Notes: generated by a model from the letters alone, not told the origin. 64,000 nucleotides of DNA from Streptomyces sp. NRRL B-3428 (GCA_000721375.1 JOGW01000010.1:1-64000), one strand, 5' to 3'; shown: positions 38,597 to 48,652, numbered from the stretch's first letter. Numbers and translations: made by a program.

Positions 38597-38659
38597 AGCT
38601 CACCCAGGTGAGCGACGTGACTCACGCGGGGGGCGGGACCCTCGTCCCGCCCCCCCGCG
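38597..38659 (+). terminator. Hairpins between atpD and atpC
   Basis: A 7-bp hairpin GCTCACC/GGTGAGC (38598-38613) is followed by a long one. CGCGGGGGGCGGGAC (38625-38639) pairs with GTCCCGCC...CCGCG (38644-38659) with one or two bulged bases. As it lies inside the operon it may act as a partial terminator or a processing/stability element reducing epsilon output. Confidence 0.65.
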
Positions 38660-38725
38660 ATACGCCCACTAGAATTTGACCCAACACCCGGCATGACCGC
38701 CGGGTGGTGACCCGAGGAGCCAACC

Positions 38726-39100
38726 TTGGCTGCTGAGCTGCACGTCGAGCTGGTCGCCGCCGACCGCCAGGTCTGGTCCGGCGAGGCCACCCTGGTCGTG
38801 GCGCGCACCACGTCCGGCGACATCGGCGTCATGCCCGGTCACCAGCCGCTGCTCGGTGTGCTGGAATCGGGCCCTGTGACCATCCGTACGAGTGGAGATG
38901 AAACGGTCGTTGCCGCTGTGCACGGCGGGTTCATCTCGTTCGCGGACAACAAGCTCTCGCTGCTGGCCGAGATCGTCGAGCTGGCGGACGAGATCGATGT
39001 CCAGCGTGCGGAGCGCGCTCTCGAGCGCGCCAAGTCGGATGCCGACGCCGGCGCCGAGCGTCGCGCGGATGTACGTCTGCGCGCCGTATCGTCGCGCTGA
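38726..39100 (+). CDS. atpC: ATP synthase F1 subunit epsilon
   Basis: This encodes 124 residues. The N-terminal beta-sandwich is LHVELVAADRQVWSGEATLVVARTTSGDIGVMPGHQPLL. The C-terminal helical hairpin is DEIDVQRAERALERAKS. The start is TTG after CGAGGAG. A weak start codon and an upstream hairpin both fit low expression of the single-copy epsilon subunit. Confidence 0.94.
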   Translation: MAAELHVELVAADRQVWSGEATLVVARTTSGDIGVMPGHQPLLGVLESGPVTIRTSGDETVVAAVHGGFISFADNKLSLLAEIVELADEIDVQRAERALERAKSDADAGAERRADVRLRAVSSR

Positions 39101-39124
39101 CGGACAACGCCGGACACTACGTGA

Positions 39125-39172
39125 CTCAGCCGCGGCCGGTACTGGTTTTCGCCAGTACCGGCCGCGGCTGAG
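39125..39172. terminator. Terminator of the atp operon
   Basis: CTCAGCCGCGGCCGGTACTGG and its exact complement form a perfect 21-bp stem with loop TTTTCG. This is the strongest inverted repeat after atpC. Confidence 0.92.
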
Positions 39173-39228
39173 GTGAATGCGGGACAAAGTCGGTTGCGTA
39201 ACGTGACGAGTCGAGGAGGTCGGTACTG

Positions 39229-39675
39229 ATGGTCCTCGCTCTGCTTGTCTGCGGCCTGGTGGTCGCCGCGGTCCTGGTCGGACTGTTCGTGTTCGGTCTG
39301 CGCCGGCGCCTCATCCAGCGCTCGGGCGGCACCTTCGACTGCTCGCTGCGCTGGGACGCACCCGAAGGCGGCGATACGTCGGGCAAGGGCTGGAGCTACG
39401 GGGTCGCCCGCTACAACGGGGACCGGATCGAGTGGTTCCGGGTCTTCTCGTACGCGCCGCGCCCGCGCCGTGTCCTCGAACGCTCCGCCATCGAGGTCGT
39501 CGACCGCCGCTCCCCGGACGGGGACGAGGAGGTCGCGCTGCTCTCCGACGCGATCGTGCTCGGCTGTACCCATCGGGGTACGCGCCTTGAGCTGGCGATG
39601 TCGGAGGACGCGCTGACCGGATTTCTGGCTTGGCTGGAGGCGGCGCCTCCCGGGCAGCGCGTGAACGTGGCCTGA
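39229..39675 (+). CDS. DUF2550 membrane protein
   Basis: This encodes 148 residues. One N-terminal membrane helix (residues ~2-24) is followed by a soluble domain with RSGGTFDCSLRW, GWSYGVARYNGDRIEWFRVFSYAPRPRRVLER and a C-terminal LAMSEDALTGFLAWLEA. This matches the actinobacterial DUF2550 family that habitually follows atpC. Its function is unknown. GAGGAGG precedes the ATG. Confidence 0.85.
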   Translation: MVLALLVCGLVVAAVLVGLFVFGLRRRLIQRSGGTFDCSLRWDAPEGGDTSGKGWSYGVARYNGDRIEWFRVFSYAPRPRRVLERSAIEVVDRRSPDGDEEVALLSDAIVLGCTHRGTRLELAMSEDALTGFLAWLEAAPPGQRVNVA

Positions 39676-39757
39676 GTCGGCGCATACGCATGGAAGAAGC
39701 CGGAGCGGCAGGGGGCAGACCCGCGGCTCCGGCTTCGTCTTCGTGGCTCGGGTGGGG

Positions 39758-41587
<1,830 letters not shown>

Positions 41588-41671
41588 CGTGCGCCTCCTC
41601 CAGTGAGGTCCGGAAAGGGGGGTGGGACCTGCGCTGCCCTGAGCACGATGGGGCCTGTGCTCACCGCAAAG

Positions 41672-41720
41672 TGTGGTGAGCGTAGAAAGGTCTGGACCAT
41701 ACGTCAATAGGTCTGGACCA
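41672..41720 (-). promoter_or_regulatory. Chitinase promoter with 12-bp direct repeats
   Basis: On the minus strand TGGTCCAGACCT occurs twice (41720-41709 and 41699-41688). TTGACG (-35, 41707-41702) lies between them, and TACGCT (-10, 41684-41679) follows after 17 nt. Such repeats are the known regulatory sites of Streptomyces chitinase promoters (ChiS/ChiR response) and also resemble DasR-type sites. They give chitin induction and glucose repression. Confidence 0.88.
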
Positions 41721-41783
41721 CTGGGGAGTTGAGTTCCGGCCGTTTTCGGTAGGAAGTTTCCGAAGCGTGCGGCCTTTTTCTGG

Positions 41784-42455
41784 TCAGACCCCCAACTCCT
41801 GCGCCAGAACGGCGGCTTGGACCCTGCTGCGCAGTTCGAGCTTGGCGAGGAGGCGGCTCACATGGGTCTTCACGGTGGCCTCGGCCATGTCCAGACGTAC
41901 CGCGATCTCGGCGTTGGACAGGCCCTGACCGAGACACGAGAGCACCTCGCGCTCGCGCCGGGTGAGTGCGTCGAGGACCGCCGGATCATGCGTCGGGGCC
42001 TGGGCGGGCTTCGCGGCGAACTCGGCGATCAGCCGGCGGGTCACGGCCGGAGCGATGAGCCCCTCGCCGCGTGCGACCGTCCGTACGGCTTCCAGGAGGT
42101 CCTTGGCCTCGGTGTTCTTGAGGAGGAAGCCCGAAGCGCCCGCGCGCAGGGCGCCGAAGACGTACTCGTCCAGATCGAAGGTGGTCAGGACGAGGACGTC
42201 CGCGAGGCCTTCGGAGACCACCAGACGGGTGGCCGAGACGCCGTCGAGGCGCGGCATCTGGATGTCCATCAGGACCAGATCCGGGCGTAGTTCACGGGCC
42301 AGCGCGACGGCCTGCTCGCCGTCGGCGGCCTCGCCGACGACCTCTATGTCGGGGGCGCTGCGCAGGATCAGGACCAGGCCCGCGCGTACGGCGGACTGGT
42401 CCTCGGCGACGAGGACGCGGATCGGACGTGCGCCCTCGGTGGCCGGCTCGGTCAT
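41784..42455 (-). CDS. chiR: NarL/LuxR response regulator
   Basis: This encodes 223 residues. The receiver domain has phospho-acceptor Asp64 in VLMDIQMPRLDG, acidic pair near residue 19, and Lys in FLLKNTEAKD. The C-terminal LuxR-type HTH is LTRREREVLSCLGQGLSNAEIA...TVKTHVSRLLAKL. The ATG overlaps the kinase stop by four bases (ATGA). Adjacency and orientation to the chitinase gene match ChiR of S. coelicolor. Confidence 0.85.
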   Translation of the reverse strand: MTEPATEGARPIRVLVAEDQSAVRAGLVLILRSAPDIEVVGEAADGEQAVALARELRPDLVLMDIQMPRLDGVSATRLVVSEGLADVLVLTTFDLDEYVFGALRAGASGFLLKNTEAKDLLEAVRTVARGEGLIAPAVTRRLIAEFAAKPAQAPTHDPAVLDALTRREREVLSCLGQGLSNAEIAVRLDMAEATVKTHVSRLLAKLELRSRVQAAVLAQELGV

Positions 42456-43627
42456 GCTGATTCCCTTTCCGATACGGGGAGTTCGGCCCGTACCCGCCAG
42501 ATCTTGCCGTACGCGGAATCCTCCGGGCCTGCCGTGAACGTGCCTTTGAGCAGGCCAGCCCGCTCCCGCATGCCCACGAGGCCGGCGCCCGAGCCGGGCG
42601 CGCGCGGGCCCTCGGTGGCGCCGACCGGGCTGGTGACCTCGATGGTCAACAGGCCGTCCGACTGGGCGAGCCGGACACTCACCGTGCCCTGCGCCGCGTG
42701 CTTGAGCGCATTGGTGAGGGACTCCTGGACGATGCGGTAGGCGGCCAGTTCGACGGGCGCGGGCAGTTTGCCGGTCGCGGGACGTGCGTCGTCGAGTGTG
42801 GCGTCCAGACCGTTGGTGCGGGCCTGGTCGACCAGGGCGCCGAGGCCGTCGAGGGTGGGGGCGGCGGCCGGTGCGAGGTCACCGCTGTCGTCGCGCAGGA
42901 TGCCGATGAGCCGGCGCATCTCGGCGAGGCCCTCGACGCTGTTCTCGCGGATCACGGAGAGGGCGTTCTGCGTGGTCTTCGGGTCGTCGAGCGAGAGTGC
43001 GGCCGTGGAGTGGATGGCGATCGCCGAGAGGTGGTTGGCCACCATGTCGTGCAGCTCGCGGGCCATTCTGGCGCGCTCGGCGGTGACGGCCTGGGCGCGG
43101 TCCATCTCGGCGAGGAGCGCGGTCTGCTGGGCGCGCAGTTCGGCGGCCTCGGCGGCTTTGCGGTGGTTGCGCACGGCCGAGCCGGTGAGCGCGGGCGTCA
43201 CGGTGACCAGGGCGACCACCGCGCCGATCAGCAGGGCTTCCGGCTGCCGGAACCAGACGAGGAAGCCGATGGTCGTCACGGCCGTGATGATCCCGGTGAT
43301 CACCGGGATCCGGCGGGCCGAGGAGTCCGTCCCGTACAGGACGGCCGCGTAGACGAGGTCGGCGAACATCACCGCGGTGGCGAGATTGCCGTGGGTGAAC
43401 TGGTCGAGGACGACGAAGACCGTGCCGAGCAGCAGCGCGGTACGGGGGTGGGTGCGCCGGCCCAGTTCGAGCACGGCCATCGCGATCAGCGGCAGCAGCA
43501 CCCAGGCGCCGGGCAGCAGCCGGCCGCCCTGGTTCATATAGAGACCGAGGCCCCAGAACAGCAGGCCGCAGGCGAGGCTGGCCACCGCGATGAGTACATC
43601 GTGGGGGTGGGGGCGCTGTCGGCTCAT
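42452..43627 (-). CDS. chiS: Sensor histidine kinase, HisKA_3 type
   Basis: This encodes 391 residues. Several hydrophobic segments (residues ~10-145) form a membrane sensor domain with little extracytoplasmic loop. His193 in ARELHDMVANHLSAIAIHS is the phosphorylated residue. LAAYRIVQESLTNALKHA is the N-box and GAGLVGMRERAGLLKG the G-box of the HATPase domain. It is coupled to the response-regulator gene and forms the ChiS-ChiR-like pair controlling the chitinase. Confidence 0.85.
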   Translation of the reverse strand: MSRQRPHPHDVLIAVASLACGLLFWGLGLYMNQGGRLLPGAWVLLPLIAMAVLELGRRTHPRTALLLGTVFVVLDQFTHGNLATAVMFADLVYAAVLYGTDSSARRIPVITGIITAVTTIGFLVWFRQPEALLIGAVVALVTVTPALTGSAVRNHRKAAEAAELRAQQTALLAEMDRAQAVTAERARMARELHDMVANHLSAIAIHSTAALSLDDPKTTQNALSVIRENSVEGLAEMRRLIGILRDDSGDLAPAAAPTLDGLGALVDQARTNGLDATLDDARPATGKLPAPVELAAYRIVQESLTNALKHAAQGTVSVRLAQSDGLLTIEVTSPVGATEGPRAPGSGAGLVGMRERAGLLKGTFTAGPEDSAYGKIWRVRAELPVSERESA

Positions 43628-43789
43628 GGGTCCATCCAACCCTGCGCGCGCCGCCGGGCCGTCCCTATCGGGGCCGAACCCGCACTGCATCCTTCGATGT
43701 ACTCGCGGTTCGTCATCGCCGACGACGATTCGGGCCCGTGCGCACGGGAGTCTGGAGACAACCGAGAGGACCCGAACCGAGGAGTTCCC

Positions 43790-44371
43790 GTGATTGTCAC
43801 GCTGATCATCGTCTGCGAGGTCGCCTTCTGGGTGCTCCTGGCCGCCGGTCTCGCCTTCCGCTACGCGCTGCGGATGCCGCGCACGGGACTCGCGCTCCTG
43901 CTGTGCGAGCCGCTCCTCGAGATCCTGCTCCTGATCGTCACGGCGATCGACCTCAAGAACGGCGCCGACCCCAGCTGGAAGCACGGTCTGGCCGCGGTCT
44001 ACATCGGCTATACGGTCGGCCACGGCCACCGCACGGTGAAGTGGCTGGACGGGCACGCCGCCCAGCGCTTCAACGGCACACCGCGGGTGATCCCGCCGCG
44101 GTACGGCATGGCCCGGGCCCGCTACGAGGGCAAGGTGTGGCTGGGCTCGGTCGTGGCGGCCTCGGTCGCGTCCGCGCTGCTGCTGCTGGCCATGTGGTAC
44201 GTCGGCGACTCTTCGCGTACGGCTTCGCTGCAGAGCTGGATCGGGTTCGCGTGGCGGGCGGCGGGGATCCACGGTCTGATCGCGCTGACCTACACGATCT
44301 GGCCGAAGAAGGCGCCGTTGAACGAGTCCGCGACGGCCACCGGCCGGGAGCGTGAGCTCACCGGGCGGTGA
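43790..44371 (+). CDS. Integral membrane protein of unknown function
   Basis: This encodes 193 residues. Hydrophobic helices lie at ~2-24, 33-52, 115-140 and 152-175, with a positively charged middle (KWLDGHAAQRFNGTPRVIPPRYGMARARYEG) that should be cytoplasmic. I recognise no domain. The GTG is preceded by GAGGAG. It is divergent from chiS across 162 bp. Confidence 0.65.
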   Translation: MIVTLIIVCEVAFWVLLAAGLAFRYALRMPRTGLALLLCEPLLEILLLIVTAIDLKNGADPSWKHGLAAVYIGYTVGHGHRTVKWLDGHAAQRFNGTPRVIPPRYGMARARYEGKVWLGSVVAASVASALLLLAMWYVGDSSRTASLQSWIGFAWRAAGIHGLIALTYTIWPKKAPLNESATATGRERELTGR

Positions 44372-44409
44372 CCGCCGCGGGCGGGGTTGTCATGGAGTGG
44401 ACCCGGTGG

Positions 44410-44802
44410 TCATTCGGCCGCCGGGTTCACCCATTCCACGAACTGCACGACGACACCGTTGGGGTCGGTCACCTGGAACAGGCGCTCGCCCCAGGGCTCT
44501 TCACGCAGCGGCATCGTGATCTCGACGCCGGCGTCACGCAGCCGCTTCTCCTCGCTCTCGATCCCGTCGGCGACGGTGAACGCGAGGATCAGACCGGAGG
44601 CGCGCTGATCCCGCTGCTCGGGCGGCAGCACCTCGATGCCGCGGGCGAGCAGCACGATGTCGGCGGCCGCGTCCGGGCGGGTCAGGGACGCGAACCCTTC
44701 GGCGGCGGCCTGCTCGCTGTACCCGAGGTGCTCGGTGAAGAACCGCTGAGAGGCGGCGACGTCGTCGACGGTGAGCGAGACGGTGGTGGCGGTGATCTGC
44801 AT
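44410..44802 (-). CDS. VOC (glyoxalase/bleomycin-resistance fold) protein
   Basis: This encodes 130 residues. The VOC pattern is ATTVSLTVDDVAASQRFFTEHLGY at the start and WGERLFQVTDPNGVVVQFVEWV at the end, with a metal-ligand Glu near FVEW. The substrate is unknown; the fold serves dioxygenases, isomerases and drug-binding proteins. AGGAGAA precedes the ATG. It probably shares a transcript with the 36-codon ORF upstream and is controlled by the divergent TetR gene. Confidence 0.8.
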   Translation of the reverse strand: MQITATTVSLTVDDVAASQRFFTEHLGYSEQAAAEGFASLTRPDAAADIVLLARGIEVLPPEQRDQRASGLILAFTVADGIESEEKRLRDAGVEITMPLREEPWGERLFQVTDPNGVVVQFVEWVNPAAE

Positions 44803-44852
44803 AGCGGTTCTCCTCGGGTTCGGGGTGTTCGGCTTCGGGGGCGGCGTGGCGG

Positions 44853-44963
44853 TCAACGTCCGTTGCGGCGCGGCAGGTTGCGCGGTGGCGGCGGGAGGTA
44901 GCGGACGCGGCGGTTGGTGGTCTGCGGCTGCTGGTGCCGGTGGTTGCTGTGCTGTGCGCGCAT
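44853..44963 (-). CDS. Small basic ORF (36 residues) before the VOC gene
   Basis: This encodes MRAQHSNHRHQQ, then a middle rich in Thr/Asn/Arg and a Pro-Arg tail ending NLPRRNGR. CGGAG lies 6 nt before the ATG. It starts about 40 nt after a good promoter (TTGACA-18-TAACTT) and ends 50 nt before the VOC start, so it would be translated on the same message. It is extremely basic, His- and Gln-rich. It may be a leader peptide or a small nucleic-acid-binding protein. I know no family. Confidence 0.5.
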   Translation of the reverse strand: MRAQHSNHRHQQPQTTNRRVRYLPPPPRNLPRRNGR

Positions 44964-45001
44964 GGGCACTCCGTTTCTTTCCGTCGTGGAAAACTTACGA
45001 C

Positions 45002-45070
45002 GGAGGTAAAGTTAGCCCGAGCTGTGCATGGGTGTCAACATAAATTTGCTACGAGTGTAAGATTGCCTCC
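45002..45070. promoter_or_regulatory. Overlapping divergent promoters, VOC gene and TetR gene
   Basis: Minus strand: TTGACA (45038-45033), 18 nt, TAACTT (45014-45009). Plus strand: TCAACA (45035-45040), 17 nt, TAAGAT (45058-45063), 7 nt, then the TetR ATG, a leaderless layout. Operator-like sequences CTTACGACGGAGGTAAAG (about 44994-45011) and CTTACACTCGTAGC (minus strand, about 45061-45048) overlap the two -10 elements. Confidence 0.65.
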
Positions 45071-45724
45071 ATGGTTACCGAAGGATCCGCCCCCGCCGCC
45101 CCCGTCGGCCTGCGGGAATCCAAGAAGCAAGAGACCCGGCAGCTCATCTCCGACCACGCCACACGGCTCTTCATCGCGCAGGGCTTCGAGCGGACGACCA
45201 TCTCCGAGATCGCCGAGGTGGCGCGGGTCGCCAAGAAGACCGTGACCAACTACTTCGCGCGCAAGGAGGACTTGGCGCTGGACCACCAGGACGCCTTCGT
45301 CGGCTCGCTGGCCGGGATCGTGAGGGCGCGTCCGTCCGGCGAGTCGGCGCTGACCGCCCTGCGCGGCGCGTTCGTGGCGGCGGCCGCCGAGGCCAGTCCT
45401 GTCGCGGGCTTCGCGGGGGAGGGCTTCTCCCGGATGATCGCCGAGAGCCCGACCCTGACCGCCCGGCTGCGCGAGCTGCACGATCTGCGCGAGGCGGCCC
45501 TGGCCGAGGCCCTGGCCGAGGCGACCGGCGTCTCGTCCGAGGACATCGCGCCACGCGCCGCCGCGGCCCTGCTCGGTGCGGTCCACCGCACGCTGTTCCA
45601 GCGGATCCAGGAGCTGACCCTGGCCGGCGAGAAGGACTCCCGTACCGCCGAAGTCGTCACCGCCGAGGCGGAGGTGGCCTTCGGTCTGCTCGAGGCTTCG
45701 CTGGGCGGCTACGCCACGGCATGA
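45071..45724 (+). CDS. TetR-family regulator (divergent to VOC gene)
   Basis: This encodes 217 residues. The N-terminal HTH is RQLISDHATRLFIAQGFERTTISEIAEVARVAKKTVTNYFARKEDL, the typical TetR recognition helix. The C-terminal ligand domain is Ala-rich. The ATG lies 7 nt after a TAAGAT -10, predicting leaderless translation. It likely represses itself and the divergent small ORF/VOC transcript. A perfect bidirectional terminator follows. Confidence 0.85.
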   Translation: MVTEGSAPAAPVGLRESKKQETRQLISDHATRLFIAQGFERTTISEIAEVARVAKKTVTNYFARKEDLALDHQDAFVGSLAGIVRARPSGESALTALRGAFVAAAAEASPVAGFAGEGFSRMIAESPTLTARLRELHDLREAALAEALAEATGVSSEDIAPRAAAALLGAVHRTLFQRIQELTLAGEKDSRTAEVVTAEAEVAFGLLEASLGGYATA

Positions 45725-45765
45725 AAGAGGTGAACCCCGGGTCCGTGACCCGGGGTTCACCTCTT
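45725..45765. terminator. Bidirectional terminator, tetR / adenosyltransferase
   Basis: AAGAGGTGAACCCCGGGTC and GACCCGGGGTTCACCTCTT form a perfect 19-bp stem with loop CGT between the two convergent genes. Confidence 0.93.
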
Positions 45766-45773
45766 GGCGCTGC

Positions 45774-46349
45774 TCAGCCGCGCTCCCCGCCCGGCACCCA
45801 GAGCACGTCCCCGATCTCCTTGTTGGCCGTACGGGCCAGGATGAACAGGAGGTCGGAGAGGCGGTTGAGGTACGTGGCGGTGAGGGGGTTCATGATCTCG
45901 CCGTACTCCTCAAGGGCCGCCCATGTCGAGCGCTCGGCGCGGCGGACCACGGTGCAGGCCTGGTGCAGGAGCGCCGCGCCGGGTGTGCCGCCGGGCAGGA
46001 TGAACGAACGGAGCTTCTCCAGACGCTCGTTGAAGACGTCGCAGTCCGCTTCGAGCCGGTCGACGTAGAACTGTTCCACGCGCAGCGGCGGGAACTCCGG
46101 GTTCTCCACTACCGGCGTCGCGAGGTCGGCGCCCACGTCGAAAAGGTCGTTCTGGACACGGACCAACACCTGCTTGACCTCGTCGTCCAGGCCGCCGAGG
46201 GCGATCGCGGTGCCGAGCACGGCGTTCGCCTCGTTGGCATCGGCGTAGGCCGAGATCCGCAGATCGGTCTTCTTCGTCCGGCTCATGTCGCCGAGGGCCG
46301 TGCTGCCCTTGTCGCCGGTGCGGGTGTAGATGCGCGTCAGGTTGACCAT
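45774..46349 (-). CDS. PduO-type cob(I)alamin adenosyltransferase
   Basis: This encodes a 191-residue all-helical trimer that adenosylates cob(I)alamin to coenzyme B12. RIYTRTGDKGSTALGD is the ATP-binding N-terminus. RIQNDLFDVGADLA-like VQNDLFDVGADLATP follows, then CTVVRRAER and YLNRLSDLLFILAR (signature with the corrin-side Arg/Asp). GTGTAG-free ATG start. It ends at a shared terminator with tetR. It is close behind the ABC genes on the same strand but with its own role. Confidence 0.9.
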   Translation of the reverse strand: MVNLTRIYTRTGDKGSTALGDMSRTKKTDLRISAYADANEANAVLGTAIALGGLDDEVKQVLVRVQNDLFDVGADLATPVVENPEFPPLRVEQFYVDRLEADCDVFNERLEKLRSFILPGGTPGAALLHQACTVVRRAERSTWAALEEYGEIMNPLTATYLNRLSDLLFILARTANKEIGDVLWVPGGERG

Positions 46350-46358
46350 GTTCCGAGA

Positions 46359-47108
46359 TTACGCCCCGGCCCTGGTGAACAGGCGTGTGCCGATGGTCAC
46401 GGAAACCGCCGAAAGTCCCAGGGCCGCGACGGCTCCGTACAGCATCCGCGTACTCGCGAAATCGCCCACGTACGCCGCCCTGATCGCGTCCACCAGATAG
46501 CGCAGCGGCACGAAGTGCGAGAGGACGTCGAGCCAGCCGGGCGCGAGGGCCATCGGCAGCATCAGGCCGGAGAGCAGCATCGCGGGCATCGTGAGCGCGT
46601 TGATCACCGGACCGAACTCGGTGGGGGTGTCGGCCTTCATGCCGAGCGCGTACGAGAGCGACGCGAGCGACATCGACAGGACGCCGACGAAGACGAAGCC
46701 GATGAGGATGCCGGCCAGTGGGGCGCGCAGTCCCATGGCCAGCGCGGTGAGTACGAGCAGCACCGACTGGAACGCGAAGAGCAGGGCGTCGCGAAGCACT
46801 CGGCCCAGGAGCAGCGCGAGACGGCTGACAGGGGTGACACGCATACGGTCCACCACCCCGTACGACTTCTCGACGATGATCCCGAAACCGCAGAACGAGG
46901 CTCCGAACAGGCCGAGTTGGAGCAGGAGGCCCGGCACGAGGACCTGCCAGGAGTCGCCTTCCGGGCCGAGGTGCAGCCCGGTCAGGAGCGGGCCGAAGAA
47001 GAACAGGTAGAGGAGCGGCGTCAGCAGGCCGAAGAGGATCTGGAACTTGGAGGAGAGAGTCTGGCGGGCGTAACGGCCGAAGATGATCGCGGTGTCGTGG
47101 AGCAGCAT
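46359..47108 (-). CDS. ABC-2 type transporter permease
   Basis: This encodes 249 residues with six membrane helices of the ABC-2/DrrB family. FGLLTPLLYLFFFGPLLTG, DRMRVTPVSRLALLLGRVLRD (cytoplasmic loop) and LSGLMLPMALAPGWLDVLSHFVPLRYLVDAIRA are typical of DrrB-type exporters. It pairs with the ATPase gene 23 bp upstream. The likely role is export of a hydrophobic compound or drug under control of the adjacent TetR. Confidence 0.88.
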   Translation of the reverse strand: MLLHDTAIIFGRYARQTLSSKFQILFGLLTPLLYLFFFGPLLTGLHLGPEGDSWQVLVPGLLLQLGLFGASFCGFGIIVEKSYGVVDRMRVTPVSRLALLLGRVLRDALLFAFQSVLLVLTALAMGLRAPLAGILIGFVFVGVLSMSLASLSYALGMKADTPTEFGPVINALTMPAMLLSGLMLPMALAPGWLDVLSHFVPLRYLVDAIRAAYVGDFASTRMLYGAVAALGLSAVSVTIGTRLFTRAGA

Positions 47109-47131
47109 GAGAACGTCCTGGGGGAGTGAGG

Positions 47132-47914
47132 TCAGACAGCGACGGGGGGCGCGTCGGCGGGGGCGGCTCGCCGCCCGGTGATCGCCAGGAACGTCTCCTG
47201 CAGCGAGGTCGAAGCCGACCCCGTGTAGCGCTCCTTGAGTGCGGCCGGGGTGCCCTCCGCCACGACCGTCCCCTCGTCGACGACCACCAGGCGGTCCGCG
47301 AGCGCGTCCGCCTCGTCCAGGTAGTGCGTGGTCAGGAAGACCGTCGTGCCGTGCCGGTCGCGCAGCCCGCGCACCAGCTCCCACAGGTCGGCGCGCCCGG
47401 CCGGATCCAGACCTGTCGTGGGCTCGTCGAGGAAGAGCACGACGGGCCGGTGCGTGAGGGCCATGGCGATGTCCATGCGCCGGCGCTGACCACCGGAGAG
47501 CGCCGCGCACTTGCGGTCGAGGAGGCCGGTGATGCCCAGCTCCACCGCCAACTCCTCGGCGCGTACGGCCGCTTGGGGCTTCGTCAGCCGGTAGAGCCGC
47601 CCCTGGGTGACCAACTCCTCGCGTACGGAGATGTGGGGGTCCACGCCGCCGGACTGTGCCACGTACCCGCACTTCTCCCGTACGCCGCCCGGATCCCGTA
47701 CGAGATCGCAGCCCGCCACCGTCGCCGCCCCGCCGGTCGGCGCGAGCAGCGTCGTGAGCATCCGCAGCGTGGTGGTCTTGCCCGCGCCGTTCGGACCGAG
47801 GAAGCCGAGGATCTCGCCCGGCTGCACGGTCAGGTCGATACCGCGGACCGCTTCCACCGGGCCGCGCTTGGTCTGGAAGGTCCTGGCCAGACCGGCCGTA
47901 CTGATGATTGCCAT
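47132..47914 (-). CDS. ABC transporter ATPase (DrrA-like)
   Basis: This encodes 260 residues. Walker A is GPNGAGKTT, the signature is LSGGQRRRMDIAMAL, and Walker B is VVLFLDEPTTGLDP. TTHYLDEAD with switch His is also present. The C-terminal DrrA-like segment is short. It starts with ATG 47914 (AIISTAGLARTF). It forms an exporter with the following permease. It is divergent from a TetR gene across 81 AT-rich base pairs. Confidence 0.92.
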   Translation of the reverse strand: MAIISTAGLARTFQTKRGPVEAVRGIDLTVQPGEILGFLGPNGAGKTTTLRMLTTLLAPTGGAATVAGCDLVRDPGGVREKCGYVAQSGGVDPHISVREELVTQGRLYRLTKPQAAVRAEELAVELGITGLLDRKCAALSGGQRRRMDIAMALTHRPVVLFLDEPTTGLDPAGRADLWELVRGLRDRHGTTVFLTTHYLDEADALADRLVVVDEGTVVAEGTPAALKERYTGSASTSLQETFLAITGRRAAPADAPPVAV

Positions 47915-47995
47915 GCGCTCCAGAAAAACAGGGTCCCTTAAATTTTGCAACCTCCCCAAAAATTCAGAGAGCCCAGAAACCTCTAGGATGAGCCC
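47915..47995. promoter_or_regulatory. AT-rich divergent control region, exporter and TetR gene
   Basis: AAATTTTG and CAAAAATT form an imperfect inverted repeat at about 47938-47964, a plausible TetR operator in a high-GC genome. Rightward, TAGGAT (47984-47989) lies 6 nt before the TetR ATG, suggesting a leaderless message. Confidence 0.55.
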
Positions 47996-48652
47996 ATGGC
48001 ACAGGAGAAGGTGAAGCCCGAGGGGCTGCGGGAGCGCAAGAAGCGCGAGACCCGGCAGCGGATCTCCGACATCGCGACGGGCCTGTTCCTGGAGCGCGGT
48101 TTCGACGCCGTACCCATCGCGGAGATCGCCGAGGCCGCGGACGTCTCGGTCAACACCGTCTACAACTACTTCCCCGCCAAGGAAGACCTCTTCCTCGACC
48201 GCTCCAAGGGCGTGGTCGAGCGGCTCTCGCGCTTCGTGCGCGCCCGTGACGAGGGGGAGTCGGCGATGCGGGCCGTGCTCCGCGAGTTCCGCGCCGAGGT
48301 CGAGGCGGTCTCCCCGCGGGTCGGCCTGATGGAGGGCTACGCGACGTTCCTGGACGTGGTCGAGAACGCGCCCGCCCTGCGCTCGCGTCTGTGGCGCATC
48401 CAGCAGGAGGCCCTCGAGGACATCGAGCACACCCTGCGCGAGGAGACCGGGGCGGCCTCCGGCGACGTTCTGCCGACGCTCGTCGGCGGTCAGATCGCGT
48501 GGGTGCAGAGCACGCTCATGGGCTACATCGGACGCGAGATGTGCGCGGGACGCGCGGCCGCCGAGGTATCCCGTGACGCCCTCGGACTGCTCGACGAAAT
48601 CGAGGAGATCCTGGGCGAAACGGTCCTCAACTATGCGGTGCGCACCGCCTGA
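47996..48652 (+). CDS. TetR-family regulator of the ABC exporter
   Basis: This encodes 218 residues. The HTH is RQRISDIATGLFLERGFDAVPIAEIAEAADVSVNTVYNYFPAKEDLFLDR. The C-terminal domain is acidic. It is divergent from the ATPase/permease pair, so it presumably represses that exporter and itself, as DrrA/DrrB systems often show. The inducer is unknown. Confidence 0.85.
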   Translation: MAQEKVKPEGLRERKKRETRQRISDIATGLFLERGFDAVPIAEIAEAADVSVNTVYNYFPAKEDLFLDRSKGVVERLSRFVRARDEGESAMRAVLREFRAEVEAVSPRVGLMEGYATFLDVVENAPALRSRLWRIQQEALEDIEHTLREETGAASGDVLPTLVGGQIAWVQSTLMGYIGREMCAGRAAAEVSRDALGLLDEIEEILGETVLNYAVRTA

